From Sphingomonadaceae bacterium (GTDB lineage: Bacteria > Pseudomonadota > Alphaproteobacteria > Sphingomonadales > Sphingomonadaceae): a stretch of DNA of 54,704 nucleotides. Position numbers and translations under genes: made by a program. This document shows positions 8,329 through 16,926 of the stretch, in pieces (position 1 is the first letter of the stretch; each line of letters begins with the position of its first letter). Location of the stretch: the NCBI GenBank assembly GCA_030147805.1, contig JASBUR010000055.1, positions 1 to 54,704 of the forward strand, written 5' to 3'. The notes beneath the pieces are model-generated. The model was not told the origin of the DNA, made no database searches, and worked only from the letters and a program-made list of their open reading frames with translations.

Positions 8329-9246
8329 ATGATCGACCTGTATCCGTCGCGTTGCGCCGCGGAGCCCGAGCTGCTGCCGCGCCGCGACCCCGTCGCCTAC
8401 CGCGCGTGGGCGCCCGACGCTCCCGTCACCGCCGCGCAGCTCGAACAGTTCGACCGTGACGGCTACCTGGTTCTCGAGAGCCTGTTCCGCGAGGACGAGA
8501 TCGAGCTGCTGCAGACCGAGACCCGCCGGCTGCTCGCCGATCCGGCAGCATTGAATGCCGATACCGTCGTCACCGAGCCGGGCGGCAACGAGGTGCGCTC
8601 GATCTTCGAGATCCACACGCAGAGCGAGATGATGCAACGACTCGCGGCCGACGAGCGTCTTGCGGGTGTCGCGCGCTTCCTGCTCGGCGACGACGTGTAT
8701 CTCCACCAGTCGCGGCTCAACTACAAGCCGGGCTTTCAGGGGCGCGAATTCTACTGGCACTCGGACTTCGAGACCTGGCACGTCGAGGACGGCATGCCGC
8801 GCATGCGCGCGCTGTCGATGTCGGTACTGCTCGCCGAGAACACGCCCAACAACGGCCCCCTGATGGTGATCCCGGGATCGCACCGGACCTTCGTCACCTG
8901 CGTCGGCGAAACGCCCGACGATCACTACAAGATGTCGTTGAAGAAGCAGGAATATGGCGTTCCGGATGAAGGCAGCCTCGCCACGCTGGCGCATCGCCAC
9001 GGCATCGTCGCGCCGACCGGCAAAGCGGGAACGGTGATCCTTTTCGATTGTAACATGATGCATGGATCGAACGGCAACATCACGCCCTTCCCGCGCGCCA
9101 ACGCCTTTCTGGTGTACAATGCGTTGTCCAACCGGCTGCATCAGCCTTTCGGCGTCGACACGCCGCGGCCGTCGTTCATCGCGACGCGCGAGCCGCGCAA
9201 GCTCCAGCCGACGCCGGGGCCGTTGACGAAGGAGATCGCGGCATGA
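8329..9246 (+). CDS. ectD: Ectoine hydroxylase
   Basis: EctD is a non-haem Fe(II)/2-oxoglutarate dioxygenase that makes 5-hydroxyectoine from ectoine. The 305-residue protein has the family signature FYWHSDFETWHVEDGMPRMR, with iron ligands H144 and D146, and the distal ligand H245 in DCNMMHGSNGN. Downstream arginine and serine residues for 2-oxoglutarate binding are in place (NITPFPR). GGAAGGAAC precedes the ATG. The last 4 bases overlap the aspartate kinase gene (ATGA), so the two are translationally coupled. The organism should therefore make both ectoine and hydroxyectoine. Confidence 0.96.
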   Translation: MIDLYPSRCAAEPELLPRRDPVAYRAWAPDAPVTAAQLEQFDRDGYLVLESLFREDEIELLQTETRRLLADPAALNADTVVTEPGGNEVRSIFEIHTQSEMMQRLAADERLAGVARFLLGDDVYLHQSRLNYKPGFQGREFYWHSDFETWHVEDGMPRMRALSMSVLLAENTPNNGPLMVIPGSHRTFVTCVGETPDDHYKMSLKKQEYGVPDEGSLATLAHRHGIVAPTGKAGTVILFDCNMMHGSNGNITPFPRANAFLVYNALSNRLHQPFGVDTPRPSFIATREPRKLQPTPGPLTKEIAA

Positions 9247-10685
9247 CCGGCACGCACAGCGTCGAGAAGATCGGCGGAACGTCGATGGCGGCCACGTCGA
9301 CGGTCTTCGACAACGTGCTCGTCGCCGGCCGCGAAGGCCGCGACCTCTACAATCGCATCTTCGTGGTGTCAGCCTACGCCGGAATGACCGACCTGTTGCT
9401 CGAGCACAAGAAGAGCGGCGAGCCCGGCGTGCATGCGCAGTTCGTCCTGAACGAGGGCGACGCCGCCTGGCGCGCCGCGCTCGAGACGGTGCGCGAGGCG
9501 ATGCATGCCCGCAACCGCGAGATGTTCGTCCGTCCCGAAAGCCTCGCCGAGGCCAATGGCTTCGTCGACCGGCGCGTCGACGCGCTGCGCGCCTGTCTAG
9601 ACGATCTCGCGCGGCTGCGCGCGCATGGCCGCTTCTGCCTTAAGGAGCAGCTGGTCACCGTGCGCGAAATGCTCGCCGGCCTCGGCGAGGCGCACAGCGC
9701 CCATTCGACGGCGCTGCTGCTGTGCGACCGCGGCGTCAACGCGCGCTTCGTCGACCTGACGCTGTGGAACGAGGATGCGATGGCGAGCCTCGATACGCGC
9801 ATTCGCGAGGCGCTGGCGCCGATCGACCTGACGACACAGATGCCGATCGTCACCGGCTATGCCGGCTGCGAAGGCGGCATGGTCCGGCGCTATGCGCGCG
9901 GCTATTCGGAGATGACCTTCTCGCGACTGGCGGTGCTGACCGGTGCGCGCGAGGCGATCATCCACAAGGAGTTCCACCTGTCGAGCGCCGATCCCAAGCT
10001 GGTCGGCGAGGACAAGGCGCGCAAGATCGGCCGCACCAACTACGATGTCGCCGACCAGCTCGCGAACCTCGGCATGGAAGCCATCCACCCGCGCGCCGGC
10101 CGCGGGCTGCGCCAGGCGCAAATTCCGTTGCGCGTCCGCAACACCTTCGACCGCAACGACGAGGGCACGCTGATCCGCGGCGACTATGTCTCGGACAAGC
10201 CGCGCGTCGAGATCGTCACCGGGCTGCGCACCGTCTATGCGCTGCAGTTCTTCGAACAGGACATGGTCGGCGAGAAGGGCTTCGACTCGGCGATCCTCGA
10301 GGTGCTGACGCGCCACGGCACCTGGATCGTCAGCAAATCGTCGAACGCCAACACGATCACCCACTATCTCTCGACCAACGCCGCGACCGTCGCGCGCGTC
10401 GTCGCCGATCTCGAGGCCGCCTATCCCGGGGCGACGGTGTCGTCGGCGCTCGTCGCGATGGTCTCGGTGATCGGCAGCGACATTTCGGAGCCGGGTCTGG
10501 TGCCGCGCGCACTCGTCGCGCTCGAGCGCGCCGGCGTCGAGATGATCGCGATGCAGCACCAGATCCGCAACGTCGACGTGCAATTCATCGTCGAACGCGA
10601 CGCCTTCGACACCGCAGTCTGCGCGCTGCACGAGGCGCTGGTGGTCGGCGGGGCTGCGACCGCCCGACGACGCGCCGCGGCCTGA
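9243..10685 (+). CDS. ask_ect: Ectoine-cluster-specific aspartate kinase
   Basis: A 480-residue aspartate kinase of the Ask_Ect branch found only in ectoine clusters. It phosphorylates L-aspartate to feed EctB with aspartate semialdehyde. The N-terminal kinase motif KIGGTSM is at residues 7-13. SEMTFSRLAVLTGAREAIIHKEFHLSSADP marks the catalytic centre, and two ACT-like regions follow (VSKSSNANTITHYL and MVSVIGSD... MIAMQHQIRNVDVQFIV). Family members are reported to be less feedback-inhibited than the general kinase. The ATGA overlap with ectD shows co-translation. Confidence 0.93.
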   Translation: MTGTHSVEKIGGTSMAATSTVFDNVLVAGREGRDLYNRIFVVSAYAGMTDLLLEHKKSGEPGVHAQFVLNEGDAAWRAALETVREAMHARNREMFVRPESLAEANGFVDRRVDALRACLDDLARLRAHGRFCLKEQLVTVREMLAGLGEAHSAHSTALLLCDRGVNARFVDLTLWNEDAMASLDTRIREALAPIDLTTQMPIVTGYAGCEGGMVRRYARGYSEMTFSRLAVLTGAREAIIHKEFHLSSADPKLVGEDKARKIGRTNYDVADQLANLGMEAIHPRAGRGLRQAQIPLRVRNTFDRNDEGTLIRGDYVSDKPRVEIVTGLRTVYALQFFEQDMVGEKGFDSAILEVLTRHGTWIVSKSSNANTITHYLSTNAATVARVVADLEAAYPGATVSSALVAMVSVIGSDISEPGLVPRALVALERAGVEMIAMQHQIRNVDVQFIVERDAFDTAVCALHEALVVGGAATARRRAAA

Positions 10686-10697
10686 ACCGCCGCCGCC

Positions 10698-11957
10698 ATG
10701 CTCGCCGCCGTGATGCCCGTCCGCAGCCTGCTGCTCGCCATCTTCGTCCTGATGGCGGGCAGCGGCTTTCTGGCGACGCTGACGGCGGTGCGCCTCGAAC
10801 GCGCCGGCTTCGGCGCGCTGGCGATCGGCCTCGTCGGCACCGCCTATTTCGTCGGGCTGATGCTCGGATCGCTGCGATTTCCGCTTATCGTGCGTCGCGT
10901 CGGGCACATCCGCGCCTTTGCCGCGGTCGTCTCGCTGTTCTCGGCGAGCACGCTGGCCTATGCCATCCATGAGGATGCGCTGCTGTGGTCGGGACTGCGC
11001 TTCGTCGACGGCATCTGCGTCGCCGGTGTCTTCGTCTGCCTCGAGAGCTGGCTCAACGAACGCGCCGAAGCGGTCGATCGCGGCAGCGTGCTCGCGGGCT
11101 ACATGATCGCGCTCTATGCCGGTCAGGCGCTCGGCCAGTTCCTGCTCAACCTCAGCGACGCCAAGCCGTCGATGCCGTTCCTCGTCGCTTCGATGCTGAT
11201 CTCGCTCGCGGTGATCCCGGTGGCGCTTACCCGGATCTCGGCGCCGCCGACCGACTATGGCGCCACGCTGTCGCTGCGGCGACTCTACGCCATCTCGCCG
11301 CTCGGTGCGGTCGGCTCGGCGGCGACCGGGCTGATGCTAGGCGCCTTCTATGCGCTGGGTGCGGTCTACGTCCGCCGTCTCGGCATGGATCTGGCGGGCA
11401 CCGCGCGCTTCATGAGCGTCGTCATCCTCGGCGGCGTCGCGCTGCAGTGGCCGCTCGGCCGGCTCTCCGACCGTTTCGACCGGCGGCGCGTCATCGTCGC
11501 CGCGCTCGGCGGCACCGTCGCGGCGAGCGCCGGTATCGCCGCCGTCGGCACGCCGGGGCTGGCGTTGCTGGCGCTCGCCGCGCTGTTCGGCGGTCTGAGC
11601 TTCGCGCTCTATCCGCTGTGCGTGGCGCATACCAACGACCATCTCGAGCCGGCGGAACGCGTCTCGGCGAGCGGCGGCCTGGTGCTGCTCTATTCGATCG
11701 GCGCCGCGGCCGGGCCGATGACCGGCGCCGTTGCGATGACGCTGTTCGGGCCGGCGGGGCTCTTCCTGGGCCTGGCGCTGGTCGCCGCCGCCGCCTTCGT
11801 CTTTGGCCTCTGGCGGCAGTGGCGGACCGACCCCGTGCCCGCGGAACGCCAGGGCGACTATCAGGTTCTACCCCGGACCACGCCGATGATCGGCGCGCTC
11901 GATCCGCTTTCCCCCGCCACGCCCGCCCGAGAGGAGACGCTATGGACTCGCAGTTGA
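10698..11957 (+). CDS. MFS transporter (YcaD-like), ectoine operon member
   Basis: A 12-helix major facilitator protein of 419 residues, resembling the YcaD/MFS_1 branch. The paired motif-A loops are visible: GLMLGSLRFPLIVRRVGHIR in the N-half and GRLSDRFDRRRVIVAALGG in the C-half. It begins 12 bp after ask and its 3' end overlaps the next transporter by 16 bp, so it is part of the ectoine operon. The ATG at 10713 is an alternative start. Substrate unknown; export or uptake of a compatible solute is a guess from position. Confidence 0.88.
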   Translation: MLAAVMPVRSLLLAIFVLMAGSGFLATLTAVRLERAGFGALAIGLVGTAYFVGLMLGSLRFPLIVRRVGHIRAFAAVVSLFSASTLAYAIHEDALLWSGLRFVDGICVAGVFVCLESWLNERAEAVDRGSVLAGYMIALYAGQALGQFLLNLSDAKPSMPFLVASMLISLAVIPVALTRISAPPTDYGATLSLRRLYAISPLGAVGSAATGLMLGAFYALGAVYVRRLGMDLAGTARFMSVVILGGVALQWPLGRLSDRFDRRRVIVAALGGTVAASAGIAAVGTPGLALLALAALFGGLSFALYPLCVAHTNDHLEPAERVSASGGLVLLYSIGAAAGPMTGAVAMTLFGPAGLFLGLALVAAAAFVFGLWRQWRTDPVPAERQGDYQVLPRTTPMIGALDPLSPATPAREETLWTRS

Positions 11958-13315
11958 GCTCGGAAGCGCCGATCGGCGCGTCGGTGCCTCCCGGCGGAAC
12001 GGATGCGGTGCCGGGTCCGGTGCTGCGTCGCGCCATCGCCGCCTCGGCGATGGGCAACGCCACCGAATGGCTCGACTATGGAATCTACGCCTATGGCGTG
12101 ACCTATATTTCGGCCGCGCTGTTCCCGGGCGAGACCGAGCAGGCGACGCTGTTCGCGCTCGCGACCTTCGCGATCTCGTTCCTCGTCCGGCCGCTCGGCG
12201 GGCTGTTCTGGGGGCCGCTCGGCGATCGCTACGGCCGCAAGTCGGTGTTGTCGCTCACCATCCTGCTGATGTCGGCGGCGACGCTGTGCGTCGGGCTGAT
12301 CCCCTCCTACGACAGCATCGGGTTCTGGGCGCCGGCGCTGCTCGTGCTGCTGCGCATGATCCAGGGCTTCTCGACCGGCGGCGAATATGGCGGCGCCGCG
12401 ACCTTCATGGCCGAATATGCGCCCGACCACCGCCGCGGCTTCTGCGGCAGCTTCCTCGAGTTCGGCACGCTGGCCGGCTTCTCGCTGGGCGCGCTGCTGA
12501 TGCTCGGCTTCTCGCTGGCGCTCGGCGACGCGGCGATGCGCGACTGGGGCTGGCGCATCCCCTTCCTCGTCGCCGCGCCGATGGGACTCGTCGGCCTCTA
12601 TCTGCGCTTGCGGATGGAGGACACGCCGATCTTTCGCGAAATCGAGGCGCATGGCGACAAGGAGCCGGCGGCGTCGACCGAGCTGCGCCACCTCCTGACG
12701 CGCTACTGGCAGCCGCTGCTGATCATGAGCGGGCTGGTCGTCGCGCTCAACGTCGTCAACTATACGCTGCTCAGCTACATGCCGACCTATCTGCAGCGAC
12801 GGCTCGAGCTGTCGAGCGACCAGGCGCTGATCGTGCCGATCATCGGCATGCTGTTCATGATGGTGTTCGTGCCGGCCTTCGGCGCGCTGTCGGACCGCGT
12901 CGGGCGCAAGCCGCTGTGGTGGATCTCGCTGGTCGGGCTGTTTGTCGCCGCGGTGCCGCTCTACCTGCTGATGGCGACGGGCATGGTCGGCGCGGTGATC
13001 GGCTTCGCGCTGCTCGGGCTGCTCTACGTGCCGCAGCTCGCCACCATCTCGGCGACCTTCCCGGCGATGTTCCCGACGCATGTGCGCTTCGCCGGCTTCG
13101 CGATCGCCTACAATGTCTCGACCTCGCTGTTCGGCGGGACGGCGCCGGCCTTCAACAGCTGGCTGATCGGCCGCACCGGCAACGAGCTGATGCCCGCCTA
13201 TGTGATGATGGCGTCCTGCGTCGTCGGGATGGTCGCGCTGCGCTTCCTCACCGAAACCGCGGGCCAGTCGCTGCGCGGCACGGCGGTGCCCGGCGAGGCG
13301 CGCGGCGCAGCCTGA
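11942..13315 (+). CDS. MHS-family (ProP-like) MFS transporter, probable ectoine/betaine uptake
   Basis: A 457-residue metabolite:H+ symporter-family protein related to ProP, which imports proline, betaine and ectoine. Family stretches are GNATEWLDYGIYAY at the first helix, RPLGGLFWGPLGDRYGRKSVL (motif A), QGFSTGGEYGGAATFMAEYAPDHRRGF, and GALSDRVGRKPLWW in the second half. It lacks the long C-terminal coiled coil of osmosensory ProP. The ATG at 11942 has GAGGAG upstream and lies within the 3' end of the previous gene. Position suggests ectoine or hydroxyectoine recovery. Confidence 0.9.
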   Translation: MDSQLSSEAPIGASVPPGGTDAVPGPVLRRAIAASAMGNATEWLDYGIYAYGVTYISAALFPGETEQATLFALATFAISFLVRPLGGLFWGPLGDRYGRKSVLSLTILLMSAATLCVGLIPSYDSIGFWAPALLVLLRMIQGFSTGGEYGGAATFMAEYAPDHRRGFCGSFLEFGTLAGFSLGALLMLGFSLALGDAAMRDWGWRIPFLVAAPMGLVGLYLRLRMEDTPIFREIEAHGDKEPAASTELRHLLTRYWQPLLIMSGLVVALNVVNYTLLSYMPTYLQRRLELSSDQALIVPIIGMLFMMVFVPAFGALSDRVGRKPLWWISLVGLFVAAVPLYLLMATGMVGAVIGFALLGLLYVPQLATISATFPAMFPTHVRFAGFAIAYNVSTSLFGGTAPAFNSWLIGRTGNELMPAYVMMASCVVGMVALRFLTETAGQSLRGTAVPGEARGAA

Positions 13316-13388
13316 TCGCGGCCGCGCGTGCGGCGGCGCCGAGCGCGGTGATCGACAATGGCGATTCACCACCTATATCGATGCGACA

Positions 13389-13404
13389 GGGCCCTACAGG
13401 GCCC
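13389..13404. repeat. GGGCCC-TACA-GGGCCC hairpin
   Basis: Two GGGCCC hexamers (13389-13394, 13399-13404) flank TACA and can form a tight 6-bp stem with a 4-base loop, directly upstream of the AAGGAC ribosome-binding site of the next small gene. It may separate this gene from the ectoine operon or affect its translation. Confidence 0.4.
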
Positions 13405-13424
13405 GTCGGAAGGACAAGCCGTCG

Positions 13425-13646
13425 ATGCTCAATCTCGTCTCGATCGCCATCGGCCTCGCCGCCCTCGTCGGTGCGGTCGTCGCCTTCCTGCCGCTGCTCG
13501 GCTGGCTCAACTGGTTCGTGCTGCCGGTGGCGGTCGTCGGGCTCGGCCTCGGCGTGATGGCAGGCGGCCGCGCCGGGCGCAACCTGAACATCGCGGTGCT
13601 GGTGATCGGCGTGGTGCGGCTCAGCCTTGGCGGCGGCATCTTCTGA
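13425..13646 (+). CDS. Small two-helix membrane protein of unknown function
   Basis: A 73-residue protein, almost entirely hydrophobic, with helices at about residues 3-22 and 26-46. A short GGRAGRNLN loop and a third hydrophobic stretch (IAVLVIGVVRLSLGGGIF) follow. AAGGAC lies about 10 bp before the ATG. It follows the ectoine operon by 109 bp on the same strand but has its own leader. I do not recognise the family beyond a likeness to small conserved sphingomonad membrane proteins. Confidence 0.65.
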   Translation: MLNLVSIAIGLAALVGAVVAFLPLLGWLNWFVLPVAVVGLGLGVMAGGRAGRNLNIAVLVIGVVRLSLGGGIF

Positions 13647-13671
13647 CCCCCGGCGGCGCCGGCTGACGCTG

Positions 13672-14442
13672 CTACACGATCGTCGCGCCGCCATCGATGA
13701 CGATGCTCTGCCCGGTGGTGAACGCGCCGGCCTTCGAGGCGAGGAACACCGCCATGCCCGCGATCTCGTCGGGCTGGCCGATGCGCTTGAGGCAGGAACC
13801 GGTCGTCGACGCCTTCAGGATCTCGGGATTGTCCCACAGCGCCTTGGCGAAATCGGTCTGCACCAGCCCCGGGCAGATCGCGTTGACGGTGACCCCCTTC
13901 GGCCCGAATTCGAGCGCGAGGTTGCGCGCCAGCTGCATGTCGGCCGCCTTGGAGATGCAATAGGCGCCGAGCTTGTCCGACGCCTTCAGCCCGCCGATCG
14001 ACGAGATGATGATCACCGAGCCCTCGCCGCGCGCGAGCATCTGCGGCGCCGCCATCTGGATCAGCCAATGGTTGGCGACGATGTTGTTGCGGAGGATCTT
14101 GTCGAACTGCTCGTCGCCGATCCCGCCCATCGGCCCGAAATAGGGATTGGCGGCGGCGTTGCAGACGACGATGTCGATCTTGCCGAACCTGCGGATGGCC
14201 TCGTCGACCAGCCGCTGAAGATCGTCCTTCGACGAGATGTTGGCGGGAACGGCGATCGTGGCGTCACGCCCCACGGCGGCATTCACCTCGGCGACCGCGG
14301 CTTCGCAGGCGTCGAGCTTGCGCGACGAGATGACGACGCTGGCGCCATGTTCGGCAAGCCGGTGGGCGATCGCCTTGCCGATGCCGCGCGACGAGCCGGT
14401 GACGATGGCGACCTTGCCGGTGAGATCGAAAAGTCCTGCCAT
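13672..14442 (-). CDS. Short-chain dehydrogenase/reductase (classical SDR)
   Basis: A 256-residue classical SDR. The nucleotide motif TGSSRGIG is at residues 16-23, the NAAANP segment follows, and the catalytic S...YxxxK set is in ISSIGGLKASDKLGAYCISKAAD. The C-terminal FTTGQSIVIDGGATIV is typical. The ribosome-binding site GGAGAGGG is just upstream of the start. Substrate unknown. It is 120 bp downstream of sulfatase 1 on the same strand and could belong to its operon. Confidence 0.93.
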   Translation of the reverse strand: MAGLFDLTGKVAIVTGSSRGIGKAIAHRLAEHGASVVISSRKLDACEAAVAEVNAAVGRDATIAVPANISSKDDLQRLVDEAIRRFGKIDIVVCNAAANPYFGPMGGIGDEQFDKILRNNIVANHWLIQMAAPQMLARGEGSVIIISSIGGLKASDKLGAYCISKAADMQLARNLALEFGPKGVTVNAICPGLVQTDFAKALWDNPEILKASTTGSCLKRIGQPDEIAGMAVFLASKAGAFTTGQSIVIDGGATIV

Positions 14443-14562
14443 GTCGTCCCTCTCCTGTGCTGACCTCGCGCACCATGGCAGCGCGACTTCACGCCGCCAA
14501 GCGCGCGACGGCCTGTCAAATTGGCAAGGTCAGCGGTCCCGGCGGGCCGTCAGTCGCGCCGA

Positions 14563-16206
14563 TCAGTTGGTCCAGTAGACATAGTCCTGGCCCTCCTTCC
14601 ACGGCGCGTTCATCGGCACGTCGATGCGTACCGGCCCTTCGATCAGGCCCGGCCAGATCGGCTCGGCCATGCCGCGGTTCTGCCGCTCGATGAGCGCGCG
14701 CAGCGCCGCCACGCGCTGCGGCTCGGCCGCCGAGAGGTCGTTCTGCTCGGTCGGATCCGCGGCGAGATTGTACAGCCGCGCCTTCGCGGGGCGCTCGGTC
14801 ACCTGCAGCTTCCAGTCGCCGGCGCGCACCGCGCGATAGGCGCCCGACCGCCAGAACAGCGCCGGCCGCTTCGCCGGGCCGGCGAGCACGTCCTCGCTGT
14901 CGATCTTGCGGTCGCGCGGCACGCCGGCGCCCGCCGCGCCCGCGATCGTCGAGAACAGGTCGATATGGCCGGTGATGTCGGTGCGGCGGCTGCCGGGCGC
15001 GATCTTCGCCGGCCAGCGCATGAACAGCGGCGTGCGGATACCGCCCTCGAAGAAGGTCGCCTTCCAGCCGCGATACGGCGCGTTGAGATCCTCGATCCCG
15101 GCGTACCAGGCGCCGCCGTTGTCGCTGGTGAAGATCACCAGCGTATTCTCGTCGAGGCCCTCGGCCTTGAGCTTGGCCATCACCTCGCCGATGCCGCGGT
15201 CGAGCTGCGCGATCATCGCACCATAGACGCGGGTCTTGTGGTCCTTGATCTGCGGCAACGCGTCATAGTCGGCGCGGGTCGCCTGCAGCGGCGTATGCGG
15301 CGCATTGAACGACAGGTACATGAAGAAGGGCCGATGGCGATTGGCCTCGATCGCCTTGACCGCCTCCGCGGCGAAATAGTCGGTCATGTGGCCCGTGGGC
15401 CGGAAGCGCGGGCTGCCGTTGAAGCTGACCGCGTGGCGCAGGTTCGCCCAGATGAAGCGATCGATGCGGTCCCACGGCAGGTAGGCGTTGACCACCTGCG
15501 GATCGTCCTCGTCCATGAACATTGCCGCGCCGCCCATTACCGCGAGGCTCTCGTCGAACCCCTGCGCATGCGGCGTCATCGTCGGCGCCTCGCCAAGGTG
15601 CCATTTGCCGATATGCAGTGTGCGGTAGCCGGCCTGCTTGACCGCTTCGGCGATCGTCACCTCGGACGCCGGCACGCCCATGTCGGGATAATCGGGAACG
15701 TCGTCGGTGATCAGCTCGCGGTGGAACACCGGCTTCAGCGGCCCCAACGCCGCGCCGTGCGACAGATTTTCGGCAAAGGCGGTCGGCACCGCGGTGAATT
15801 CGAAACCGAAGCGCGTCGGATAGCGGCCGGTCATCATCGCGGCGCGCGACGGCGAGCAGGTGGCGTTGGCGGCATAGGCGGTGGTGAAGTTAAGCCCCTG
15901 CCGCGCCAGCGCGTCGATATTGGGCGTCTTGACGAGGCCGTTGGCGACGCCGCCGCCATTGAGGCTGATGTCGTTGTAGCCGAGGTCGTCGGCGACGATG
16001 AGGATGATGTTGGGCGGCCGCACGCCGGCGGGCGCCGCCGCGGGACCCGGCGCCCAGATGACGGGACGGTTGTCCTGAACCGGATCGCGCCAGTCCTGGA
16101 TCAGGCCCGGCAGGCGGTATTTCTGCGCTTCGAACAGCGCATAGCCGCCCGCGAGAACGAGGGCGATCGCGCCCGCTGCCATCCATCTCTTCTTCATCGT
16201 CCCCAT
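14563..16206 (-). CDS. Membrane-anchored type I sulfatase (sulfatase 1)
   Basis: An alkaline-phosphatase-superfamily sulfatase of 547 residues. An N-terminal helix (about 8-26) is followed by YRLPG with no clear cleavage site, so it looks anchored in the periplasm. The metal site starts at VADDLGYND. The sulfatase signature CSPSRAAMMTGRYPTR has C117 as the residue to be oxidised to formylglycine. Further sites: HIGKWHLGEAP, FTSDNGG and a C-terminal LYNLAADPTEQNDL module. A dedicated FGE lies at 16926-17861. The ATG at 16206 is used; an ATG at 16197 is equally possible. The substrate (sulfated sugar, steroid or phenol) cannot be told. Confidence 0.93.
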   Translation of the reverse strand: MGTMKKRWMAAGAIALVLAGGYALFEAQKYRLPGLIQDWRDPVQDNRPVIWAPGPAAAPAGVRPPNIILIVADDLGYNDISLNGGGVANGLVKTPNIDALARQGLNFTTAYAANATCSPSRAAMMTGRYPTRFGFEFTAVPTAFAENLSHGAALGPLKPVFHRELITDDVPDYPDMGVPASEVTIAEAVKQAGYRTLHIGKWHLGEAPTMTPHAQGFDESLAVMGGAAMFMDEDDPQVVNAYLPWDRIDRFIWANLRHAVSFNGSPRFRPTGHMTDYFAAEAVKAIEANRHRPFFMYLSFNAPHTPLQATRADYDALPQIKDHKTRVYGAMIAQLDRGIGEVMAKLKAEGLDENTLVIFTSDNGGAWYAGIEDLNAPYRGWKATFFEGGIRTPLFMRWPAKIAPGSRRTDITGHIDLFSTIAGAAGAGVPRDRKIDSEDVLAGPAKRPALFWRSGAYRAVRAGDWKLQVTERPAKARLYNLAADPTEQNDLSAAEPQRVAALRALIERQNRGMAEPIWPGLIEGPVRIDVPMNAPWKEGQDYVYWTN

Positions 16207-16224
16207 CGATCCGTTCTGACCGCC

Positions 16225-16258
16225 GATAAAGTTATGGCACCACCTGTGTCATTTTATC
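16225..16258. promoter_or_regulatory. Candidate TetR operator between sulfatase 1 and tetR
   Basis: A nested inverted repeat in the divergent promoter region. The inner part is ATGGCAC (16234-16240), 5-bp spacer, GTGTCAT (16246-16252), with one mismatch. The outer part is GATAAA (16225-16230) with TTTATC (16253-16258). It is centred about 40 bp from the sulfatase start and 75 bp from the tetR start. This fits autoregulation plus control of the sulfatase. Confidence 0.5.
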
Positions 16259-16317
16259 TGCCGTTCGGCAAGATCGCGGCATTGACCGACCGCGCAAAGC
16301 GCGCCAGCGAAGAAGGC

Positions 16318-16926
16318 ATGGACGGAATCGCCGAGACAGGAAAGATACAGCCGCTGGCCGACGGGCGCCGCGAGCGCAGCCGCTCGAGCCGCCGCCGGAT
16401 CGTCGAGGCGATGCTGCAGCTGATCGAGCAGGGCGATCCCGTGCCGAGCGCGGCGCGAGTCGCCGAGGTCGCCGGCGTCGGCCAGCGCAGCGTGTTCCGG
16501 CATTTCGACGACATGGATTCGCTCTACCGCGAGATGTCGGCGGTCATCGAACGGCGGGTCATGCCGATCGTCGCTGCGCCCTATGCGGGTCCCGGCTGGC
16601 GCGACGACGTGCGCGACCTCATCGGGCGACGCGCCCGCGTCTTCGAAGCCATGCTCCCCTATCGGCTGGCCGCCGCGATCAAGGGGTCGCAGTCGCCGTT
16701 CCTGCGCGAGGAACATGCGCGCGTCCTGGTGATGGAGCGCGACCTGCTGATGCGGCTGCTGCCGGCGACGGTGAAGGCCGACACGATCGGCGTCGAGGCG
16801 CTGGTGGCGGCGCTCTCCTTCCAGACCTGGAGCTCGCTGCGCAACGACCAGCGGCTCTCGGTCGCCGACGCGACGCGGGTGGTGGCGCATAGCGCGGGCC
16901 TGTTGCTCGACCAGCTGGCAGACTGA
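16318..16926 (+). CDS. TetR/AcrR-family transcriptional regulator
   Basis: A 202-residue one-component regulator. The N-terminal helix-turn-helix reads RRIVEAMLQLIEQGDPVPSAARVAEVAGVGQRSVFRHFDDMDSLYREM (about residues 25-75), typical of TetR/AcrR. The rest is a variable ligand-binding domain. I chose the ATG at 16318 because upstream ATG 16234 falls inside the putative operator. It is divergent from sulfatase 1, and its TGA overlaps the ATG of the FGE gene by one base, so it likely controls the sulfatase/FGE locus. Confidence 0.88.
   Translation: MDGIAETGKIQPLADGRRERSRSSRRRIVEAMLQLIEQGDPVPSAARVAEVAGVGQRSVFRHFDDMDSLYREMSAVIERRVMPIVAAPYAGPGWRDDVRDLIGRRARVFEAMLPYRLAAAIKGSQSPFLREEHARVLVMERDLLMRLLPATVKADTIGVEALVAALSFQTWSSLRNDQRLSVADATRVVAHSAGLLLDQLAD

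Noticed and set aside
14521..16317. N-terminal extension of the TetR gene
   Set aside because: It is the antisense frame of sulfatase 1; the TetR domain starts after 16318.
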